In this document: piece by piece, positions 6,511-12,727 of the stretch
Layout: each line of letters starts with the position of its first letter
Position numbering within the stretch: the stretch's first letter is position 1
NCBI GenBank assembly: GCA_003523225.1
Contig: DPGK01000033.1
Span: forward strand, 1-15,031
DNA: 15,031 nucleotides
Origin: Clostridiales bacterium
GTDB taxonomy: Bacteria; Bacillota; Clostridia; Oscillospirales; CAG-272
Reading direction: 5' to 3'
The notes under the pieces: model-generated
What the model was told of the DNA's origin: nothing
What the model saw: only the letters and a program-made list of their open reading frames with translations
Databases searched by the model: none
Translations under genes and position numbers: made by a program

Positions 6511-7353
6511 ATGAAAAAACTGCTTCTTGTTGACGGCAGCAACCTGCTGTTCCAGATGTTTTTCGGAATGCCGTCACGGATAGTGAACGCCGCAGGCAAG
6601 CCCATTCACGGCACGCTCGGCTTTGTCGGCGCACTGCTGAAAATAATGCGCATGGTCGAGCCGACGCACGCCGCCGTGCTGTTTGACGGAGAGCACGGCA
6701 CGGAGCGGAACATTCTCAGCGCCGACTACAAGGCAAACAGGCAGGATCTTTCGGCGGTCGCGGAGGAGGATTCTCCCTTTTCACAGCTTGCCGACATATA
6801 CGCGGCGCTTGACTACCTCGGACTGCGGCACACCGAGGTCGAGGAGTTTGAGACCGACGACGTAATAGCCTCGTATGCCATCCGGCTTGCCGGGGAATAC
6901 GATATCGTCATTTCCTCCTTTGACAGCGACTTTTTCCAGCTTGCGGGCGAGCACGTAAGCGTGCTGCGCTACCGAGGCGACCGCACGGTGCTGTGCGGAC
7001 CTGACTATGTGCGTGAAAAATTCGGAGTCGGACCGGAAAGATACGCCGACTTCAAGGCGCTCGTCGGGGACAGCGCGGACAACCTGCGCGGAGCCGCCGG
7101 AGTAGGTCCTAAGACAGCCGCGGCGCTGATAGGTCAGTTCGGCAGTCTTGGCGAGCTGCTGGGGCGCAAAGCGGAAATACAAAAGCCCTCCGTCCGCGCA
7201 TCGGTAAGCGAAAGCGCCGCACGGATTGCGCTCAATTACCGTCTGATAAAGCTCGACGACCGCGCGCGCCTGCCCTTTGAGCCGGACTATCTTGCCTGCG
7301 ATATCGGCGGAATTACCACCTCGGAGGTGCTGCGCGGCATCGGCTTGAAATGA
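6511..7353 (+). CDS. Stand-alone 5'-3' exonuclease / flap endonuclease (PolA N-domain type), 280 aa
   Basis: This metal-dependent structure-specific nuclease of the FEN family would remove 5' flaps or RNA primers and release 5' mononucleotides. The acidic metal ligands are in place: Asp8 in LLVDGSN, Asp59 in LFDGE, Glu114, Asp116 and Asp117 in EFETDDVIA, Asp138 and Asp140 in SFDSD, and Asp187 and Asp190 in VGDSADN. The helix-three-turn-helix DNA-binding motif is GAAGVGPKTAAALI (194-207), and the YKANR arch element is at 73-77. The length matches the exonuclease domain of DNA polymerase I alone; no polymerase follows. No clear ribosome binding site is seen. It starts 7 bp after the stop of the upstream gene, so coupled translation is likely. 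It may back up PolA in repair, or work with the upstream nucleotidase to turn DNA ends into nucleosides. Confidence 0.92.
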   Translation: MKKLLLVDGSNLLFQMFFGMPSRIVNAAGKPIHGTLGFVGALLKIMRMVEPTHAAVLFDGEHGTERNILSADYKANRQDLSAVAEEDSPFSQLADIYAALDYLGLRHTEVEEFETDDVIASYAIRLAGEYDIVISSFDSDFFQLAGEHVSVLRYRGDRTVLCGPDYVREKFGVGPERYADFKALVGDSADNLRGAAGVGPKTAAALIGQFGSLGELLGRKAEIQKPSVRASVSESAARIALNYRLIKLDDRARLPFEPDYLACDIGGITTSEVLRGIGLK

Positions 7354-7369
7354 AAGCAATCGCTTTCAT
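7350..7369. terminator. Convergent hairpin spanning both stop codons
   Basis: ATGAAAGC (7350-7357) and GCTTTCAT (7362-7369) form a perfect 8-bp stem with loop AATC. The stem contains the exonuclease stop codon on one strand and the acetyltransferase stop codon on the other. There is no strong U-run on either side, so it is at best a weak two-way terminator or an end-protecting structure. Confidence 0.45.
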
Positions 7370-7941
7370 CCTCTGCGGGAGATATATTCCTCACGGGTAA
7401 GTATGTACTCAAGGTCGTCAAAATCGCGCTCAAGCTGGTCGGAATGGTATATTCCGCTTTTTACAAACCGGAATCCGCATTTTTCGATCACGCGGCGGGA
7501 GCGGTCGTTCTCCCGGAAGTGGCAGACCGTCAGCGCGTCAAGCCCCAGCACATCAAAGCCGTAGCCGATCGCCCATTCCACCGCCTCCGGCATAAGCCCC
7601 TGACCACAGTAGTCCTTTGAAAGAACATACCCTATCTCCCTCAGGCGAAGTCCGGCATAAGCCGGGTCGTCCTCAGCCCGTGAGCGGTGAAAGCCCAGCG
7701 AGCCTATTGCCTTGCCGTTTGCCTTGTATACAATGGCAAGAACATTCCTTTCCGCGATAAACGCGTCAAGTATGCGCTCCGATTCCCCGACCGAGGCGTG
7801 ATGCCGCCAGCCCGCCGCCTCTCCGACGCCGGGGGCTGAGGCGTATTCGTAAAAGTCGGCAATATCCTCTTTGCGCCACGGTCGCAGTATCAGCCGCGCG
7901 GTCTCAAGATACGCCCCGCTTATATCAATTTCCACATTCAT
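7366..7941 (-). CDS. GNAT-family N-acetyltransferase (RimJ/RimL type), 191 aa
   Basis: It transfers an acetyl group from acetyl-CoA to an amine. The N-terminus LETARLILRPWRKED (12-26) is the standard opening of RimJ/RimL-like GNATs. The acetyl-CoA motif A is EIGYVLSKDYCGQGLMPEA (102-120, with the Q-x-x-G-x-G/A-type loop in CGQGLM). ENDRSRRVIEKCGF (144-157) is the usual motif B. Length is typical. The target could be a ribosomal protein N-terminus, a small metabolite or an antibiotic; the sequence does not decide. The start is ATG at 7941, with AAAGGAGG upstream inside the preceding gene. The two genes overlap by 17 bp, so they are co-transcribed and probably translationally coupled. Confidence 0.9.
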   Translation of the reverse strand: MNVEIDISGAYLETARLILRPWRKEDIADFYEYASAPGVGEAAGWRHHASVGESERILDAFIAERNVLAIVYKANGKAIGSLGFHRSRAEDDPAYAGLRLREIGYVLSKDYCGQGLMPEAVEWAIGYGFDVLGLDALTVCHFRENDRSRRVIEKCGFRFVKSGIYHSDQLERDFDDLEYILTREEYISRRG

Positions 7942-8707
7942 CTTTTTGGGAAGCCTCCTTTGCTATCTCAAGCGCGACAAAGAAATGCTTCAGCCGCTCG
8001 TCTGCGGGCAGGGAGGACAGCACTCCCTCTTCCCATTTGAAGGAATCAAGGTTGTCGGCGCGGTAAAGGAAGCTGTAAAGCTCAACACCGCACCAGTCGG
8101 CGACTGCCTGACAGGCGCTCAGCTCCATCTCAACGGCGATGCAGCCCTCGCTTTTCCGCGCATTGCAGCGTTTTTCGGTCTCCCGGTAAAAGGCGTCTGT
8201 CGTCCATGTCCTGCCGATAACGTATTCTATACCGAGCGCATCAAGCACTCCGCACACTGCGGGGTGATTTTTTATTTCTATGTAATCGGCGGGCGGGGCG
8301 TAGTGATAGCTTGTCCCCTCGTCGCGGTAGGCGTGCGTGGGAACGATCAGCTTTCCGGGCGGGATAGTCCTGTCAAGCCCGCCGCATGAGCCGAACAGCA
8401 CAAAGCGGCGGCACGAAAAGATATGCCCTATCTCCTGAAGCAGGACCGCCGTCACCGGAGCGCCGACCGTGGTCTGCACCATGCCGATATTCGTCCCCTT
8501 GTAAAGATAAACGGGATAGTCGCACGAAACGCTTTTTATAGTGTCGGGTGCAAGCTCCTCAATAAGCCCGTCCTCAAGCAGTGCGTCCGTGATCTTGCGG
8601 GAAAAGTTTATTATGCAGGCGTCAAGCCGCTCCGCTCTTTTTTCATATACGTCCTCAACGCCGATAATGGGTCTGTCCTGCGGGTCAAAGGAATCAATAA
8701 TGCTCAT
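7925..8707 (-). CDS. Nucleoside phosphorylase (PNP/UDP family), 260 aa
   Basis: It splits a nucleoside with phosphate into base and (deoxy)ribose-1-phosphate in the cytoplasm. Family marks are VLFGSCGGLDRTIPPGKLIV (103-122, phosphate-binding Gly-rich segment), WTTDAFYRET (168-177) and CIAVEMELSA (189-198), whose Glu-Met-Glu contacts the ribose. These fit the uridine/purine nucleoside phosphorylase superfamily; specificity is not clear. The first 35 residues (IDSFDPQDRPIIGVEDVYEK) are not the usual opening. I chose ATG at 8707, where AAGGAG lies 6 bp upstream. An in-frame extension to 8920 would cross the promoter and is rejected. The overlap with the acetyltransferase gene suggests one transcript. 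Confidence 0.88.
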   Translation of the reverse strand: MSIIDSFDPQDRPIIGVEDVYEKRAERLDACIINFSRKITDALLEDGLIEELAPDTIKSVSCDYPVYLYKGTNIGMVQTTVGAPVTAVLLQEIGHIFSCRRFVLFGSCGGLDRTIPPGKLIVPTHAYRDEGTSYHYAPPADYIEIKNHPAVCGVLDALGIEYVIGRTWTTDAFYRETEKRCNARKSEGCIAVEMELSACQAVADWCGVELYSFLYRADNLDSFKWEEGVLSSLPADERLKHFFVALEIAKEASQKDECGN

Positions 8708-8778
8708 AAAAAACTCCTTGGAGAAAAAATCAAAGCGCCGGCAAAGAAACGTAACAGCGCCGCACCTGCGGATTTCCA

Positions 8779-8792
8779 GTATGATATCATAC
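8779..8792. promoter_or_regulatory. 14-bp perfect palindrome on the phosphorylase -10
   Basis: GTATGATATCATAC is its own reverse complement and covers the -10 TATCAT of the phosphorylase promoter. A repressor bound here would block transcription. No local regulator is visible. Confidence 0.45.
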
Positions 8793-8809
8793 CTTATCTG
8801 TTTTGTCAA
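8781..8809 (-). promoter_or_regulatory. Promoter of the phosphorylase/acetyltransferase operon
   Basis: On the minus strand TTGACA (8804-8809) and TATCAT (8781-8786) are separated by 17 bp, the same pair of hexamers as the ABC transporter promoter. The expected start is near 8774, giving a leader of about 67 nt. Confidence 0.8.
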
Positions 8810-8880
8810 GAAAAAACTGCCGCTTGTACGGTAACAATAACAATATTTCAAGTTCCGCAATTTTATTTGTGCAAAAAAAC

Positions 8881-8909
8881 TTGCGGTTTTCTGAAAAACA
8901 TGATATACT
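8881..8909 (+). promoter_or_regulatory. Promoter of the DUF4886 lipoprotein gene
   Basis: TTGCGG (8881-8886) and TATACT (8904-8909) are separated by 17 bp, and TGA before the -10 makes it an extended -10 promoter. An overlapping TATACT at 8909-8914 is an alternative. The expected start is near 8916. Confidence 0.6.
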
Positions 8910-8927
8910 ATACTTGGCATTTTTTCG

Positions 8928-8939
8928 CGGAACGTTCCG
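8928..8939. promoter_or_regulatory. 12-bp palindrome in the lipoprotein gene leader
   Basis: CGGAACGTTCCG is a perfect palindrome about 12 bp after the expected transcription start and 34 bp before the ATG. It could be an operator acting as a roadblock. Nothing in the window identifies the binding protein. Confidence 0.4.
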
Positions 8940-8972
8940 TGAGTTGCCGAATTTATTTCAAGGAGAAAGAAA

Positions 8973-10490
8973 ATGTCCTCTCTAAAACGCTATGTTGCTA
9001 TGGCGCTTGCCGCACTGCTGATCTTTGCCGCCGTCGGCTGCACCAAGGATACCGGTACACAAAACGGTACTGACAGCAGCTCTGATCCACTGTCAGAGAC
9101 CGACGCCCCTGTTACAACGGATAACATACCAGACGCTCCCGTTACTACCGAAAACGTGACCGATGCTCCGGAAACCACCGCCGAGCCTCAGACCGGACCC
9201 GCAACTCCGCCGAAGTCGCTCAAGGTGCTTGCCATCGGCAACAGCTTCAGCACCGACGCCATGCAGTATCTGGCTCAGATATCAAAGAACCTCGGCGTTG
9301 AGGAGATAGTACTTGGCAACCTTTACATAGGCGGCTGCTCACTTGACACGCATTATTCCCACGCGCGCGCGGGTGACGGTGCGTACACCTATTACAAGAC
9401 TACAAACGGAACCTGGACAAACACCAAAAACACAACGATGCTTAAGGGCATCAAAGACGAGGAGTGGGATATAATCACGCTCCAGCAGACGAGCAAGACC
9501 TGCGGTCTGCCCGCAAGCTACAGCAATCTTGCCGCACTTGTCGCTTATGTTGAGGCGAACAAACCCGCCTCCGCCCGCATAGTATGGCATATGACCTGGG
9601 CATATCAGCAGGATTCGACGCATTCCTCCTTCCCGAACTACAACAAAGACCAGATGACCATGTACAACATGATCATCTCAACGACTGCGCAGTGCGTCGA
9701 TACCATATCCTCGATAAGCTCTGTAATTCCAGTCGGTACGGCGATACAGAATGCGCGCACCGGCTTCCTCGGCGATACTCTTACCCGCGACGGCTATCAC
9801 CTCAGCTACAATATAGGACGTATGCTTGCAGGCATGACATGGTTCGCCTCGCTTACCGGCTGCTCGGTAGAGGAATTGACCTTTAACCCTTCTCCCGCCG
9901 AGATAACCGCCGATGTAATGGCGCTGCTCAAGGAGTCGGTAGCCTCCGCAATAGCCAACCCGCGCGCCGTGACCGAGTCTTCTATGAAGACAGGTGACTC
10001 CGGACATACCGGAACCACTCCCTCCGATGTGACACTTGAGCCTGAGGACTTCTTTGAAGCGGACAAGATACTTGCTGCGGCAAGCAACGTCGATCTTTCG
10101 GGATACACGCTCTTCAACTGGGAGCGCGTTGATAACGCATACTGGTACTGCACCAAAGGCTCAAGCCTTGTTTACCCAAGCGCCAGCGCGTCGACCTACA
10201 ACCGGCACGTCTGCACCGCCGAGCTTTACAGCCGCACTCAGATCCCGGTGGGTTCTGTGATCATCTGCGACCCCGGATGGCAGTACCGCCCCGAAAAATG
10301 GCTTGAAAGCAAAGCGGCAGCATCCTCCCGCCCGGGAATGGTGTCAAGCGGTGTGGTCATTATTGACGAAGCCTGGTGGGGAAGCAACGCATGGTGCGCC
10401 TTTAACGTCTCCTCCTCGCCCAAGACCGATATTTCAGCAAACTTCGCCAACGCCGCAGCGCATCTGCGCATCTACGTACCCAAAAGCTGA
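8973..10490 (+). CDS. Secreted lipoprotein with DUF4886 / SGNH-hydrolase-like domain, 505 aa
   Basis: This is probably a lipid-anchored cell-surface esterase or deacetylase acting on a glycan. A lipoprotein signal ends in FAAVGC with Cys23. Residues about 25-80 form a Thr/Pro/Asp-rich linker with near repeats (DAPVTTDN, DAPVTTEN, DAPETT). The catalytic-type domain starts at 83 with KVLAIGNSFSTDAM, where Ser91 sits in the GNS(F/L) block I of SGNH enzymes. The block V pair is Asp273 and His276 in RDGYHLSY, so a Ser-His-Asp triad is plausible. A second aromatic-rich part (about 355-505) holds NWERVDNAYWYCTKGSS and IDEAWWGSNAWCAFNVSS. I do not recognise it; a carbohydrate-binding role is possible. 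ATG at 8973 follows AAGGAG at 7-bp spacing. It is a single-gene unit with its own promoter and terminator. Confidence 0.82.
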   Translation: MSSLKRYVAMALAALLIFAAVGCTKDTGTQNGTDSSSDPLSETDAPVTTDNIPDAPVTTENVTDAPETTAEPQTGPATPPKSLKVLAIGNSFSTDAMQYLAQISKNLGVEEIVLGNLYIGGCSLDTHYSHARAGDGAYTYYKTTNGTWTNTKNTTMLKGIKDEEWDIITLQQTSKTCGLPASYSNLAALVAYVEANKPASARIVWHMTWAYQQDSTHSSFPNYNKDQMTMYNMIISTTAQCVDTISSISSVIPVGTAIQNARTGFLGDTLTRDGYHLSYNIGRMLAGMTWFASLTGCSVEELTFNPSPAEITADVMALLKESVASAIANPRAVTESSMKTGDSGHTGTTPSDVTLEPEDFFEADKILAAASNVDLSGYTLFNWERVDNAYWYCTKGSSLVYPSASASTYNRHVCTAELYSRTQIPVGSVIICDPGWQYRPEKWLESKAAASSRPGMVSSGVVIIDEAWWGSNAWCAFNVSSSPKTDISANFANAAAHLRIYVPKS

Positions 10491-10510
10491 GAACACCTGA
10501 CAGCCACCCC

Positions 10511-10526
10511 GACAGCATAAGCTGTC
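10511..10526 (+). other. Small hairpin after the lipoprotein gene
   Basis: GACAGC-ATAA-GCTGTC is a perfect 6-bp stem with a four-base loop, 20 bp after the stop codon and before the main terminator. It has no U-run. Confidence 0.35.
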
Positions 10527-10540
10527 AATGAAATAAAACT

Positions 10541-10591
10541 CCCCTCTGTTTTCGGAGCGTTAAGACTCCGGAAGCAGAGGGGGCGTTTCTT
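10541..10591. terminator. Strong, probably bidirectional terminator
   Basis: CCCCTCTGTTTTCGGAG (10541-10557) pairs with CTCCGGAAGCAGAGGGG (10566-10582) as a 17-bp stem with two wobble positions and an 8-base loop. GCGTTTCTT follows on the plus strand. On the minus strand the stem is followed by AGTTTTATTT. It can end both the lipoprotein gene and the convergent parA-to-rbfA operon. Confidence 0.85.
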
Positions 10592-10608
10592 ATGAGAATG
10601 GCTCGCGC

Positions 10609-11013
10609 TTATTCTTCGCTTTCATTCGCGCCAGGGTTTTCCGGCTCGTGTGCCGCCGCCTCCCGCGAGATATCCTCAAGCAGGGAAGCGATGTGTGCTC
10701 CGTTTGCCGCACTGCTGTCGGCAACAAAGGTCAGCTCAGGTGTGATGCGCAGATTCAGCTTCTCGGCAAGCCCGCGGCGCAGATATCCCGACGCCGAGCG
10801 CAGTCCCTTGGCTATGCCCTTCATCTTCTCGCTGTCATTCTCGCCGCCCAGCACCGAGTAGTAGATCTTCGCATATTTGAGGTCGGGAGTCACCTCTGCC
10901 GCCGTCACGCTGATAAAAGCCTCCGAAACGCGCGGGTCCTTGACTCCGCGCAGAAGCTCCGCCATGACGCGCACCGTTTCATCATTGATCCTCCCGCGTC
11001 TGTAATTAGCCAT
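10609..11013 (-). CDS. rbfA: Ribosome-binding factor A, 134 aa
   Basis: RbfA is a small KH-fold protein that binds the 30S subunit during late maturation of the 16S rRNA 5' end and is needed for growth in the cold. The opening NYRRGRINDETVRVMAELLR, the segment VKDPRVSEAFISVTAAEVTPDL and the pair AKIYYSVLG and LRITPELTFVADSS are all characteristic. The length is usual, with a short acidic C-terminal tail (EPENPGANESEE). The start is ATG at 11013 with GGAG 10 bp before it. It is the last gene of the parA-parB gene row, 29 bp after the MORN gene. In most bacteria rbfA lies in the nusA-infB cluster, so this place is unusual. Confidence 0.95.
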   Translation of the reverse strand: MANYRRGRINDETVRVMAELLRGVKDPRVSEAFISVTAAEVTPDLKYAKIYYSVLGGENDSEKMKGIAKGLRSASGYLRRGLAEKLNLRITPELTFVADSSAANGAHIASLLEDISREAAAHEPENPGANESEE

Positions 11014-11042
11014 ATTTTTTGATCTCCATTTTCAGAATTGTC

Positions 11043-11945
11043 TCAGCTCCCGCTCGGAGCCACCGCAACGATCTTTCCGTTTTCAAAATACCCCGAGTAG
11101 GACGCCCGTCCGTCCGGCCATGTGTACGTGCCGTATCCGTGCATATTGTTTTTGTAGAAGCCGCCCGTGTAGCACTCGCCGCTTTCAGCCCAGATGTAAG
11201 TACCCTCGCCCTGGCGCATATCGTCCTCAAAATCGCCTACATAGGTGTCTCCGTTTGAATAGGTATAGCTTCCTTTTCCGCTTTTCAGACCGAAAACAAA
11301 GCTGCCCTCATATTTTGAGCCGTCGCTCCAGCTCATGACTCCCTCGCCGTGGCGCAGATCTCCAAGAAAGCCTCCCTCGTAAACGTCGCCGTTCGCATAG
11401 GTGTATTTTCCCGTGCCTTCCTTGACTCCGGCAATAAAATCGCCCTCGTAAACATCGCCGCCCGAGAATTTATACACTCCCCTGCCGGTTATTACGTCGC
11501 CCTTGAACTCCCCGGTGTACTCGTCGCCGTTTTTAAGCGTCAGCGTGCCGACGCCATCGCGGTAAAAATCAACAAGATCTCCCGAATATGTGGCTCCGTT
11601 TGAGTATTCAATGCGTCCTGCGGCGGTATTGATCTTTGCCTTGATCCCGCTGGAATAGTAGAGCCTGCCCGCATACGGCGTTCCGGTCGCATCGACTCTG
11701 CCGACAAAGCGTACCAGCTCGCCGTCCTCGCGCTCAATGCAGATATACCGGTAGCCGCAATAATATGCAACCACTACCGCCAGCAGGAATGCCAGCAATG
11801 CGCACATCAGGGCAATAAATACTCTGACGCCAAGCGTGAGCCTGTGCGGGCGGCGGTAGTATTTCTTTTTCGCCGGGGCGTTTCCGCCCCGCGTTCCGCT
11901 CTGATCTTTGCGCGGAGCGGCGGCGCGCGTCGATTCGTTTTTCAT
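11043..11945 (-). CDS. Membrane-anchored MORN-repeat protein, 300 aa
   Basis: After a basic N-terminus (KKKYYRRPHR) there is one membrane segment at about residues 42-63. An outside-facing domain follows, built almost entirely of MORN repeats of about 23 residues (pattern Y-x-G-x-F ... G-x-G-x-Y/L ... NG). I count seven full repeats, such as DVYEGDFIAGVKEGTGKYTY, plus a partial one at the C-terminus and a degenerate one before them. MORN repeats form elongated beta-hairpin stacks that serve as scaffolds or bind lipids and partner proteins. The specific role here is unknown. I chose ATG at 11945: AAAGGGG lies 9 bp upstream, whereas the in-frame TTG at 11954 touches that site. It sits 36 bp after the upstream membrane-protein gene and shares its orientation, suggesting that the two work together. 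Confidence 0.88.
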   Translation of the reverse strand: MKNESTRAAAPRKDQSGTRGGNAPAKKKYYRRPHRLTLGVRVFIALMCALLAFLLAVVVAYYCGYRYICIEREDGELVRFVGRVDATGTPYAGRLYYSSGIKAKINTAAGRIEYSNGATYSGDLVDFYRDGVGTLTLKNGDEYTGEFKGDVITGRGVYKFSGGDVYEGDFIAGVKEGTGKYTYANGDVYEGGFLGDLRHGEGVMSWSDGSKYEGSFVFGLKSGKGSYTYSNGDTYVGDFEDDMRQGEGTYIWAESGECYTGGFYKNNMHGYGTYTWPDGRASYSGYFENGKIVAVAPSGS

Positions 11946-11981
11946 ACTGAACAACCCCTTTGTCTTTCGGTCTTGCAGTTT

Positions 11982-12680
11982 TTATGCGCCGAAGTCCTTT
12001 GTCATGCCCACAAAGTTGTCAATCAACTGAAAAATATCCGGCAAAAGGACAAGCAGCAGGACAAGCACGACTATTGAAGCTATGATTCCAAGCACAAGAG
12101 AGACCCAGTTGGTGCCTTTTTTGTTAAATCTTATCTCGGCGCTGCCCGCTTTTTGCTCCGGAATGTAAAAATGCGCGGTATTCAGGTCGCGCTTGTAAGG
12201 CAGCTCCCTGAACGGCGGCAGACCGTCCTCCGATTCGGCGGAGCGCAGCTCGTATATTCCGCGCTTGCGCACCACTGCGATATTGTGCGCGTCCTCCTCA
12301 ACACAGCTTACAGCCTTTCCGAGCACACCGCCCGAACGGAGGGAGGAACGTATCGCCGTGTTCTTGAGGAACCCAAGCTCCGCTAAGGTCTTTGCCTTAT
12401 CGGGAGAGGTGCAGCCCTCAGATATCAGCGCGCGGACAAAATCCCCAAGCACCCGCTTGTTGAACACCGAGGAGCACGCCGCAAAGATCGCCCCCAGAAA
12501 GAGCGCGATTATCAGCCCGCGAAGCCCGGTGAGTATCCCCGTACCGAAATTCAGATTCTCATATCCGCTGACGTCAAAAGCAAACAGCTCCTTTATCAGC
12601 TCAAGCAAAGTGGGCATTTCCTCTTCGCTTGAAAGCCCTACCGGCAGCAACACTGCCGCAAGATAAATAATCCGGTTCAT
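11982..12680 (-). CDS. Unrecognised membrane protein, 232 aa
   Basis: I do not recognise a family. A weakly hydrophobic N-terminus (1-16) is followed by an acidic stretch. A clear membrane segment lies at about 48-72 (TGILTGLRGLIIALFLGAIF), then a soluble domain of about 115 residues. A second clear segment is at about 192-213 (NWVSLVLGIIASIVVLVLLL), then a short amphipathic tail. The soluble part has LGDFVRALISEGCTSPDKAKTLAELGF, which resembles a helical domain, with Cys90 and Cys126. The start is ATG at 12680, with AGGGAT upstream. It follows parB by 47 bp and precedes the MORN gene by 36 bp, so it is probably co-transcribed with both. It is not the DUF4446 protein that often follows parB in Clostridia, as far as I can judge. 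Confidence 0.8.
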   Translation of the reverse strand: MNRIIYLAAVLLPVGLSSEEEMPTLLELIKELFAFDVSGYENLNFGTGILTGLRGLIIALFLGAIFAACSSVFNKRVLGDFVRALISEGCTSPDKAKTLAELGFLKNTAIRSSLRSGGVLGKAVSCVEEDAHNIAVVRKRGIYELRSAESEDGLPPFRELPYKRDLNTAHFYIPEQKAGSAEIRFNKKGTNWVSLVLGIIASIVVLVLLLVLLPDIFQLIDNFVGMTKDFGA

Positions 12681-12727
12681 TTTATCCCTATCCGATCAAT
12701 TTTCGACAAAAAACCGCAAAAATCCGC

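Noticed and set aside
5817..6605. Long minus-strand frame (262 codons) opposite the nucleotidase fusion gene
   Set aside because: It is antisense to a gene with clear motifs, start signal and promoter; the product shows no recognisable motif.
5394..8707. Reading the nucleotidase, exonuclease, phosphorylase and acetyltransferase as a dedicated anti-phage system
   Set aside because: There is no sensor, toxin or other defence gene beside them, the genes form two convergent units with housekeeping-type promoters, and a metabolic reading is simpler.
8708..8920. 71-codon N-terminal extension of the nucleoside phosphorylase
   Set aside because: It crosses the TTGACA/TATCAT promoter and has no ribosome binding site; the ATG at 8707 has a good one.
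8423..9073. Plus-strand frame of 216 codons overlapping the phosphorylase and the lipoprotein start
   Set aside because: It is antisense to the phosphorylase, crosses two promoters and overlaps the lipoprotein gene in another frame.
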